Assembly (NCBI GenBank): GCA_050012355.1
Contig: JBEKHI010000390.1
Location: 1 to 7,707, forward strand
Direction: 5' to 3'
Source of the DNA: JBEKHI01 sp050012355
GTDB taxonomy: Bacteria > Actinomycetota > Actinomycetes > Streptosporangiales > Streptosporangiaceae
DNA: 7,707 nucleotides
Positions 1-5,124 of this stretch are shown here, in pieces. Every line of letters starts with the position of its first letter. Position 1 is the first letter of the stretch. Made by a program: the position numbers and the translations under genes. Under the pieces are notes generated by a model. The model saw only the letters and a program-made list of their open reading frames with translations, was not told the DNA's origin and made no database searches.

Positions 1-1
1 G

Positions 2-91
2 GACTTCGTGCTGTCCGACACCCCGTACAAGAGGGAGATCATCCGAGTCGGCGATCAGGTTCTTCCCCTGCTAGCAGGAGTCCGCACGTGA
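2..91 (+). CDS. C-terminal end of an SsuD-like LLM flavin monooxygenase (5' truncated)
   Basis: Only the last 29 codons lie in the window, ending at TGA 89-91. The peptide begins DFVLSDTPYKREIIRVGD and ends in QVLPLLAGVRT. This resembles the end of FMNH2-dependent alkanesulfonate monooxygenases (SsuD), where a G-[IV]-x-x-F-[IV]-LS segment is followed by a helix with R-V-G-x-x-[LV]-x-P-L. If so, it would use reduced flavin and O2 to release sulfite from an alkanesulfonate in the cytoplasm. It faces the same way as the main operon but is separated from it by 303 bases holding promoter-like sequence, so it probably belongs to a preceding unit of related function. The family call rests on a short tail. 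Another LLM subgroup is possible. Confidence 0.7.
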   Translation, partial: DFVLSDTPYKREIIRVGDQVLPLLAGVRT

Positions 92-111
92 CCGTCGCCC
101 GGCTTTCTGGC

Positions 112-211
112 ATGGGTGCGGTAACGCGAAGAGTTGTCGTACCCCTGGGTACAAGGATCTTTCGCGTTGCCGACGAATGGAGCGGACTCACTCCCGCGGA
201 GCCGCACCCAT
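112..211. repeat. 100-nt nested inverted-repeat (multi-helix) element
   Basis: A perfect 10-bp outer helix pairs 112-121 (ATGGGTGCGG) with 202-211 (CCGCACCCAT). Nested inside is a second arm of 8 bp, 123-130 (AACGCGAA) with 161-168 (TTCGCGTT), capped by GTACC 139-143 and GGTAC 148-152 around the loop CCTG. Bases 169-201 can form a weak third arm, either GGAG 179-182 with CTCC 191-194 or GCGG 182-185 with CCGC 194-197. The element starts 20 bases after the upstream stop codon. It could be a structured 3' end or terminator-like fold of the upstream gene, a small RNA, or a riboswitch-like junction. It has no U-tract directly after it and I recognise no known riboswitch core. Confidence 0.55.
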
Positions 212-231
212 CTGGCTTCCATGAGAACCAG
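212..231 (+). repeat. Small bulged hairpin at the edge of the AT-rich island
   Basis: CTGG 212-215 pairs with CCAG 228-231, and TTC 217-219 pairs with GAA 225-227 around the loop CATGA, leaving C216 bulged. It follows directly on the 100-nt element and precedes A/T-rich sequence, so the two together could act as a weak transcription end for the upstream gene. The AT-rich tract does not start with a clean T-run, so the terminator reading is weak. Confidence 0.3.
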
Positions 232-233
232 CA

Positions 234-310
234 AGCATTTTACAATTAAAAAGATCAGAAAAATAGGAATAGTTCTTGACCAAATTGGTCTGAAATAACG
301 ACTATAGAAA
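234..310 (+). promoter_or_regulatory. AT-rich promoter region of the operon
   Basis: This block of about 27% GC stands out against high-GC surroundings and sits 85 bases ahead of the first operon gene, the usual signature of a promoter and operator in such genomes. Candidate elements are TTGACC (276-281), TTTACA (239-244), TAGGAA (264-269) and TATAGA (303-308). No pair has ideal 16-18 bp spacing: TTGACC to TATAGA is 21 bp and TTTACA to TAGGAA is 19 bp. The region is supported, but an exact -35/-10 pair is not. Confidence 0.5.
278..290. promoter_or_regulatory. Perfect 6-1-6 palindrome, candidate operator
   Basis: GACCAA (278-283) and TTGGTC (285-290) are exact reverse complements around a single A at 284. 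The palindrome overlaps the best -35-like hexamer (TTGACC 276-281) in the AT-rich island, which is where a repressor dimer would block RNA polymerase. A small winged-helix regulator is plausible, but no regulator gene is present here and I cannot match the site to a named protein. Confidence 0.45.
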
Positions 311-354
311 GGTGCCCTGCCATCCTCACCGACGTGAAGATGCATCCGGGCACC
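311..354 (+). repeat. Leader hairpin with internal loop
   Basis: The outer stem GGTGCCC (311-317) pairs perfectly with GGGCACC (348-354). After an asymmetric internal loop (318-320 opposite 343-347), an inner stem CATC-c-TCAC (321-329) pairs with GTGA-a-GATG (334-342), with one C/A mismatch and the tetraloop CGAC. It lies between the AT-rich island and the start codon, so it is probably transcribed as 5' UTR. The ascending arm contains TCCTC (323-327), complementary to GAGGA (379-383) within the Shine-Dalgarno, so an alternative fold that hides the ribosome site is possible. Confidence 0.5.
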
Positions 355-357
355 GCG

Positions 358-376
358 TGAGCCGGACCCCGGCTCA
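358..376 (+). promoter_or_regulatory. Perfect 8-bp hairpin touching the Shine-Dalgarno
   Basis: TGAGCCGG (358-365) and CCGGCTCA (369-376) are exact complements with a three-base loop, ACC. The last base of the stem (A376) is the first base of the AGGGAGGAG Shine-Dalgarno. A stem here could tune ribosome access or stack on the upstream hairpin as part of a leader switch. It has no U-run, so it is not an intrinsic terminator. Confidence 0.55.
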
Positions 377-384
377 GGGAGGAG
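376..384 (+). promoter_or_regulatory. Strong Shine-Dalgarno for the dioxygenase gene
   Basis: AGGGAGGAG lies 10 bases before the ATG at 395 and fixes that start codon. It is among the best Shine-Dalgarno sequences in the window, fitting the first gene of a long operon. Confidence 0.8.
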
Positions 385-394
385 AACCATCGTC

Positions 395-1321
395 ATGACC
401 ATCACGCATTCGTCCGCCCGCCTGGACATCGCACCGACTTCGGGCTACACCGGGGCCGAGATCTCCGGCGTAGACCTGAGCAGCCCGCTCGACGCCGCCA
501 CCGTGGCCGAGATCCGGTCCGCCCTGCTCACGTACAAGGTGGTCTTCTTCCGCGATCAGCGGATCGGGCATGCGGAACAGATCGCGTTCGCCCGGCTGTT
601 CGGCAAGGTCACTCCGGCCCACCCGCACGAGGAGAACCCCCCGGAGGGGTTCCCCGAGATCCTGCCGATCGACAGCCGCCGGTACGAGGCGCAACTCGGC
701 CGCAAGCGGACCTCCTACGACAGTAGCTGGCACACCGACGTGACCGCCCTGGTCAACCCGCCGGCGGCGTCGATCCTCCGGGCGCACATCCTGCCGCCGT
801 ACGGTGGGGACACGGCGTTCGCCAACCTGGTGGCGGCTTACGAGAACCTGCCCAAGGGCCTGCGGGACTTCGCCGACACGCTGGACGCCCGCCACGCGTT
901 CGCCGCGCGGGCCGCCACCGGCAGCCAGCGGGACCGCAAGATCCGGCAGGCCGCCCTGGTTGCCTGGCACCCCGTCGTCCGGGTGCACCCGGAGACCGGC
1001 GAGCGGGCGCTCTTCGTCAGTCCGGGCTTCACCGCCGGGCCTCGCGAGCTGCGCGGCTATACACCGTCCCAGAGCGACGCGATCCTGCGGCTGCTGTGGG
1101 AGGAGGCCACCCGGACCGAGTACACCACCAGGTTCCGCTGGGCACCGGGCAGTGTGGCCTTCTGGGACAACCGGGCGACCGCCCACCTGGCCGTCCCCGA
1201 CGCCGGGCACCTGGGCCACGAACGCGTGCTGTACCGGGTCACGCTCGAGGGCACCGCGCCTGAGGGCGTGGACGGCCGCACCTCCGAGCTTGTCTCCGGC
1301 GAGCCGTTCTATGGCAGCTGA
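395..1321 (+). CDS. TauD/TfdA-family Fe(II)/2-oxoglutarate-dependent dioxygenase
   Basis: This 308-residue protein is full length for the family. The enzyme class couples 2-oxoglutarate decarboxylation to hydroxylation of the carbon next to a sulfonate or sulfate ester, so that sulfite or sulfate falls off. Visible motifs are the iron-binding pair in WHTDVT (H113, D115), the distal iron ligand in FWDNRATAHLAV (H264), and the two arginines of RVLYR (R277, R281) expected to bind the 2-oxoglutarate carboxylate and the substrate. The NPPAASILRAHILPPYGGDT segment (121-140) is typical of taurine dioxygenase and AtsK-type alkylsulfatase relatives. It leads the operon, and its end overlaps the next gene by 11 bp. 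The substrate (taurine, other sulfonate, alkyl sulfate or a non-sulfur acid) cannot be told from sequence. The fold and cofactor call is very secure. Confidence 0.93.
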   Translation: MTITHSSARLDIAPTSGYTGAEISGVDLSSPLDAATVAEIRSALLTYKVVFFRDQRIGHAEQIAFARLFGKVTPAHPHEENPPEGFPEILPIDSRRYEAQLGRKRTSYDSSWHTDVTALVNPPAASILRAHILPPYGGDTAFANLVAAYENLPKGLRDFADTLDARHAFAARAATGSQRDRKIRQAALVAWHPVVRVHPETGERALFVSPGFTAGPRELRGYTPSQSDAILRLLWEEATRTEYTTRFRWAPGSVAFWDNRATAHLAVPDAGHLGHERVLYRVTLEGTAPEGVDGRTSELVSGEPFYGS

Positions 1322-2624
1322 CCGCCGGCTGTATCTCGCCGCGAGCATCAACAGCACTGGCTGGGCCGGGTCCTCTTGGTCATGGCCGGGGACCAAGTGG
1401 AGCCGGTTCAACGACTGGGACCACTACCTCCAGACCGTCCGGCTGGCCCATGACGGCGTCCTTGACGCGGTATTCGTCTCCGACCACACAGCACTACAGA
1501 AGGACAACCGGTCTCGTCCCTTGCACAGCTTCGACCCGACGGTGCTGTTCGCCGCTCTCGCGGCCGCCGTGCCCGACATCGGGTTCGTGCTGACCGCGTC
1601 CTCGTCGTACAACTCGCCGTACAACCTGGCCCGGCGCCTGGCGACCCTGGACGCGATATCTGGCGGCCGGGTCATCTGGAATGTGGTGTCCAGCTTCAAT
1701 CCGGACATAGCCGCCAACTTCGGCGCGGCGCCGCTGCCGCCGCGGGCCGACCGCTACCGGCGTGCCGATGAGTTCCTCGACGTGGTCAAGAAGCTCTGGC
1801 TGAGCTGGGACCGGCCCTACGATGATCGCCCGGATGGACCGCTGTGGGACTCCGCCACCGCGCGCCGCATCGACCATCACGGGGATTTCTTCGACGTGGC
1901 CGGCCCACTGAACGTGCCGATCGGGCCGCAAGGGCACCCGGTGATCTGCCAGGCGGGAGCGTCCGACGCGGGCATCGACCTAGCTGCCAGGCACGCCGAC
2001 CTGATCTACGCCATGCTCCTCAGCAAGCAGACCGCGGCGGCCTACGGGGCCGAGATCAGGCGCCGGGCAGCCGCCTACGGCCGGGACCCGGGGGCCATCC
2101 GTTTGCTGCCCGGCCTGGTCGTGGTCATCGGCGACACCCGCGCTGAGGCGCTGCGCCGCCACGAAGCACTGCACGGGGCCAGCGGGGAGGAGAAGCTGAT
2201 CGCCGATTTCCTGCGCCGCACTGGCCTCGCTGACCGGGGGCTTGACCCCGACGAGGTGCTTGACCCGGCCGTGTTCGCCTACCACCAGGAGCAGCCGGGC
2301 GCGATCGGGTTCGTCAAGTCGTTCGCCGACCTGGCCGCCACCGAGGAGGTCACCATCCGCCAGGTGGTCCGCCGGGCCGAGGGCCACCGGCTGGTCGTCG
2401 GCACCCCCCGGGAGATCGCCGACGCCATCCTCGACTGGTGGGACGACGGCACAGTCGACGGGTTCATCGTCCACGCCCCTGTCCTTCCCGAAGACCTGGA
2501 GCGGTTCGTCAACGACGTGGTCCCGATCCTCCAGGCGGAAGGCGTCTTCCCGTCACGCTACGAGGAGTCCACCATCAGGGACAGGTTCCGGCTACCGTTC
2601 CCCGCTCGGCTGGTCAGCGCATGA
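1311..2624 (+). CDS. NtaA/SnaA/DszA-family FMNH2-dependent (LLM) monooxygenase, complete
   Basis: This 437-residue protein belongs to the luciferase-like monooxygenase group containing nitrilotriacetate monooxygenase A, pristinamycin synthase SnaA and dibenzothiophene-sulfone monooxygenase DszA (usually about 430-460 residues). Family landmarks in order are the N-terminal strand with GSSWSWPG (20-27), LDAVFVSD (51-58), TASSSYNSPYNLARR (95-109), SGGRVIWNVVSS (117-128), the ANFGA block (135-139), the variable insertion with HHGDFFDVAGPLNVP (189-203), and the phosphate-binding PQGHPVICQAGASDAG (206-221). It should oxidise its substrate with reduced FMN and O2 supplied by a separate reductase, which is not in this window. 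The start at 1311 lies inside the dioxygenase gene (11-bp overlap). No strong Shine-Dalgarno is seen, so translation is probably coupled. Its stop overlaps the next ATG by 4 bp. Confidence 0.92.
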   Translation: MAADRRLYLAASINSTGWAGSSWSWPGTKWSRFNDWDHYLQTVRLAHDGVLDAVFVSDHTALQKDNRSRPLHSFDPTVLFAALAAAVPDIGFVLTASSSYNSPYNLARRLATLDAISGGRVIWNVVSSFNPDIAANFGAAPLPPRADRYRRADEFLDVVKKLWLSWDRPYDDRPDGPLWDSATARRIDHHGDFFDVAGPLNVPIGPQGHPVICQAGASDAGIDLAARHADLIYAMLLSKQTAAAYGAEIRRRAAAYGRDPGAIRLLPGLVVVIGDTRAEALRRHEALHGASGEEKLIADFLRRTGLADRGLDPDEVLDPAVFAYHQEQPGAIGFVKSFADLAATEEVTIRQVVRRAEGHRLVVGTPREIADAILDWWDDGTVDGFIVHAPVLPEDLERFVNDVVPILQAEGVFPSRYEESTIRDRFRLPFPARLVSA

Positions 2625-3883
2625 CCAGGGATACGATCCGTCCGCGGACCGTGCCATCCGCGACAGGGACGCTCGATGAGGCGCGAGCGCGCATCGGGGC
2701 CGTCCTCGCTGAGCTTGCCGAGGGTGCCGCCGAGCGCGATCTGAGCGGCGAGCACCCCTACGCGCTGGTTCAGGCACTGGCCGATGCCGGTTTCGGCCGG
2801 CTCCGGGTTCCAAGGGAGTACGGCGGCTTCGACGTTACCCTGCCGGCCCTCTTCGAGTTTCTCGCCGAGGCCGGGCAGGCCGACTCGAACATCCCGCAGA
2901 TCTGGCGCGGGCACTTCACCACCACCGAGATCCTCCGGGCGGAGATCGACGACCGCGTGCGCTCGAAGTGGCTGCGCGTGATCGGCGACGGTGCCGTCTT
3001 CGGGAATGCCCAGTCCGAGCCGTCGGCGGCCGTGGCGGCCGGCCAGGACCCGCCCGGCTGGGGCGTCATCACTACGCGCGTCCGGACGGACGCCGACGGA
3101 CGGCGCCTGGTGTCGGGCACGAAGTTCTACTCCACCGGCTCACGGTTCGCGGACTACATCCGGGCCGCCGTAATCGACGAGGAGGGGAATCGCGGCTTCG
3201 TCGTGCTTCCGGCCAGGCACCCAGCGGTCACGCACGTCGACGACTGGGACGGAATCGGTCAGCGGCAGACCGGGAGCGGCACGACGCTGTTCGATGGGGT
3301 GCCGGTCGAGGATCTGGGGAACGTCGGGCGCTATAAGGAGTCGCTGCGCGGGCTCGACTCGTTCGTCCAGGTCGTCCATCTCGCGAACCTGGCCGGCATC
3401 GCTCGCAGCATCGTGGCGGAGACCATCAACGTCGTCCGCGGTCGCACCCGCACCAGCATTCACGCGGTCTCGCAGACCGCCTCGCAGGACCCCGAGGTGC
3501 TGGCCGTCGTGGGCATGCTCCACGCGCGGCACCTGACCGCGGACACCCTGCTGCGGCACGCCGCCGAACGGCTCGAGGCCGCGCACCGCGGCGGCGTCGA
3601 GGCCGATTACACCCGTGCCTACCAGGACACCTCGGCCGCGCAGATCGCGGTGATCGAAGCCGTGCTCGACGCCGCCGCGATCGCGTTCAACGCCGGCGGG
3701 TCATCGGCCGTCCGCAACGGGGTGCATCTGGACCGGCACTGGCGTAACGCGCGCACCCTGGCCTCGCACAACCCGCTGATCTACAAGCCGCGGATCGTCG
3801 GCGACTACCTCGTCAACGGAACCGCCCCGGTCCCCGGCTACTACCGCGACCGTCCGTCGGCAGCCGAGAGGAACATAGAGTGA
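2621..3883 (+). CDS. DszC/SfnB-like flavin monooxygenase of the acyl-CoA dehydrogenase fold (first copy)
   Basis: The protein is 420 residues, close to DszC length. It has the acyl-CoA dehydrogenase plan: N-terminal helices, VPREYGGFDV (63-72), the middle beta domain with SGTKFYSTGS (165-174) and DDWDGIGQRQTGSGTT (207-222), then a helical C-terminus. The late motif DRHWRNARTLASHNP (371-385) is characteristic of the DszC/SfnB branch, which uses FMNH2 and O2 for S- or N-oxygenation rather than dehydrogenating acyl-CoA. H98 (RGHF) and H383 are candidate active-site residues by analogy with DszC. A pairing with the preceding DszA-like gene mirrors the dsz system: one enzyme oxidises sulfur, the other opens the C-S bond. 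The start at 2621 gives a 4-bp ATGA overlap. The open frame continues upstream to 2438, but that part shadows the previous gene. Confidence 0.9.
   Translation: MTRDTIRPRTVPSATGTLDEARARIGAVLAELAEGAAERDLSGEHPYALVQALADAGFGRLRVPREYGGFDVTLPALFEFLAEAGQADSNIPQIWRGHFTTTEILRAEIDDRVRSKWLRVIGDGAVFGNAQSEPSAAVAAGQDPPGWGVITTRVRTDADGRRLVSGTKFYSTGSRFADYIRAAVIDEEGNRGFVVLPARHPAVTHVDDWDGIGQRQTGSGTTLFDGVPVEDLGNVGRYKESLRGLDSFVQVVHLANLAGIARSIVAETINVVRGRTRTSIHAVSQTASQDPEVLAVVGMLHARHLTADTLLRHAAERLEAAHRGGVEADYTRAYQDTSAAQIAVIEAVLDAAAIAFNAGGSSAVRNGVHLDRHWRNARTLASHNPLIYKPRIVGDYLVNGTAPVPGYYRDRPSAAERNIE
3866..3872 (+). promoter_or_regulatory. Shine-Dalgarno deciding a GTG start
   Basis: GAGAGGA ends 7 bases before the GTG at 3880, inside the last codons of the preceding gene. 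It supports GTG 3880 as the start of the second LLM gene, giving a GTGA overlap with the previous stop. Confidence 0.65.
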
Positions 3884-5124
3884 CCGGTCAGCTGCACATC
3901 AACGTCAACATCCTCAACGCGGGGGTCTTCGGCGGCTCCTGGCGGTTCCCGGGAACCGATGGCCTGGCCAGCTACACGATCGAGCACTACACCTCGATCG
4001 CGAAGAAGGCCGAGGAAGCCAAGCTCGACGCGATCTTCCTCGCCGACGGCCCAGTGCTGGACCCGCAGATCAAGCATCGCACCGGGAACAACCTCGAGCC
4101 GACCACCGTGCTGGCGCGGATCGCGGCGCAGACCGAGCGGGTCGGGCTGATCGCGACGCTGTCCTCGTCCTACAACGACCCGGTCGAGCTCGCCCGCCGG
4201 CTGGGCGACCTGGACCACGCCAGCGGCGGCCGGTTTGGCTGGAACGTCGTGACCACCGCGGGCCCCGTCGCGGCCGCCAACTTCGGCCGGACCGGAGAGC
4301 CCGACCACGGCCTGCGCTACCGGCGCGCGGCCGAGTTCGTCGAACAGGTCGTCGCGGCCTGGGCGGACCGCGCCGAGCTGATCTCCCCGCAAGGCCGGCC
4401 GGTGGTCGTCCAGGCCGGGGGCTCCAGTGACGGCAAGCGGCTGGCCGCCCGGGTCGGCGAGGTCATCTTCTCCGCCGAGCAGGACATCGGAAAGGCCCGG
4501 GCGTTCCGCGACGAGCTGCGGCGGGGGGCAGCCGGGTTCGGTCGCGATCCCGCGGAGATCGTGGTCCTCCCCGGGCTGTCGACCGTGCTGGGCAGCACCG
4601 TTGCCGAGGCAAGGCAACGTCGCGAGTTGCTCGACGAGGTGCTGCCCGTCGCGTATGCGCGAGGACGTCTCGCCGGTCAGCTCGGGATCTCCCTCGACGG
4701 GCTGCCCGACAACCAGCCGATCCCGCTCGAGCTGCTGCCCGAGCCCGACGACGCCCGCGGTTCGCAGACCTTCTACCGCGTGGTCCGCGACATCATCGTC
4801 AGCGAGAACCCGACGCTTGGCAAGCTTCTCAAAAGACTGTCCGGAGGCGGCGGGCACCGCATCGTGGTCGGCACGCCCGAGCAGGTCGCCGACGACATCG
4901 AGACCTGGTTCCGCCAGGGCGCGGCCGACGGGTTCAACGTGATGCCCGACGTGCTGCCGTCCGGTTTCGACGACTTCGCCGACCACCTCATCCCCGAGCT
5001 GCAACGCCGCGGTCTGTTCCGCAAGGACTACGACGGCACCACGCTGCGCGATCACCTGGGGCTCGGCGTACCTGCCGTGCCGGCCGGCGCCCGCGACGGC
5101 GACCCGCTCGAGGCCGCCCGATGA
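3880..5124 (+). CDS. Second NtaA/DszA-family LLM monooxygenase, with internal deletion
   Basis: This 414-residue protein starts at GTG. Landmarks are GVFGGSWRFPG (15-25), LDAIFLADGPVL (49-60), ATLSSSYNDPVELARR (92-107), SGGRFGWNVVTTAG (115-128), ANFGRTG (133-139), PQGRPVVVQAGGSSDG (170-185) and the C-terminal TTLRDHLGLG (387-396). The FMN-contact motifs WNVVT and QAGxSxxG are intact, so flavin binding is expected. Compared with the LLM at 1311-2624, only 9 residues separate the conserved Trp (W161) from the PQG motif, against 43 there. A net 34 residues are therefore missing, including the whole H-x-G-x-F-x-V-x-GPL segment. The reading frame is clean on both sides, so this is not a frameshift. 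The gene sits between a DszC-like gene and the small LLM relative, overlapping each by 4 bp. Substrate is unknown. Confidence 0.9.
   Translation: MTGQLHINVNILNAGVFGGSWRFPGTDGLASYTIEHYTSIAKKAEEAKLDAIFLADGPVLDPQIKHRTGNNLEPTTVLARIAAQTERVGLIATLSSSYNDPVELARRLGDLDHASGGRFGWNVVTTAGPVAAANFGRTGEPDHGLRYRRAAEFVEQVVAAWADRAELISPQGRPVVVQAGGSSDGKRLAARVGEVIFSAEQDIGKARAFRDELRRGAAGFGRDPAEIVVLPGLSTVLGSTVAEARQRRELLDEVLPVAYARGRLAGQLGISLDGLPDNQPIPLELLPEPDDARGSQTFYRVVRDIIVSENPTLGKLLKRLSGGGGHRIVVGTPEQVADDIETWFRQGAADGFNVMPDVLPSGFDDFADHLIPELQRRGLFRKDYDGTTLRDHLGLGVPAVPAGARDGDPLEAAR

Larger units (their letters stand above)
92..394. other. 303-base intergenic control region
   Basis: No convincing protein gene lies here. 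The first part (92-233) is of host-like composition and highly foldable. The middle (234-310) is an abrupt AT-rich island with about 21 G/C in 77 bases and a perfect palindrome. The last part (311-394) holds two hairpins and the Shine-Dalgarno of the first operon gene. The likely reading is the 3' end of the preceding unit, then a promoter with operator, then a structured 5' leader for the operon. The individual elements are listed separately. Confidence 0.75.

Noticed and set aside
276..308. TTGACC and TATAGA as a matched -35/-10 pair.
   Set aside because: The spacing is 21 bp, too long for a standard housekeeping promoter, and a start site about 7 bases after TATAGA would cut into the 311-354 hairpin.
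55..429. Minus-strand 124-codon ORF with a hydrophobic stretch (TIPIFLIFLIV) that could be read as a membrane segment.
   Set aside because: It runs through the AT-rich promoter, the hairpins and into the dioxygenase start. The hydrophobic run is a by-product of A-rich DNA on the other strand, and the rest is low-complexity and unlike any family.
804..1310. N-terminal extension of the first LLM frame back to ATG 804.
   Set aside because: The extension is an R/P/S-rich shadow of the dioxygenase gene. The family's own N-terminus begins just after ATG 1311.
2438..2620. N-terminal extension of the first DszC-like frame back to 2438.
   Set aside because: The extension is an arginine-rich shadow inside the LLM gene. 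ATG 2621 gives the typical ATGA overlap and a normal family length.
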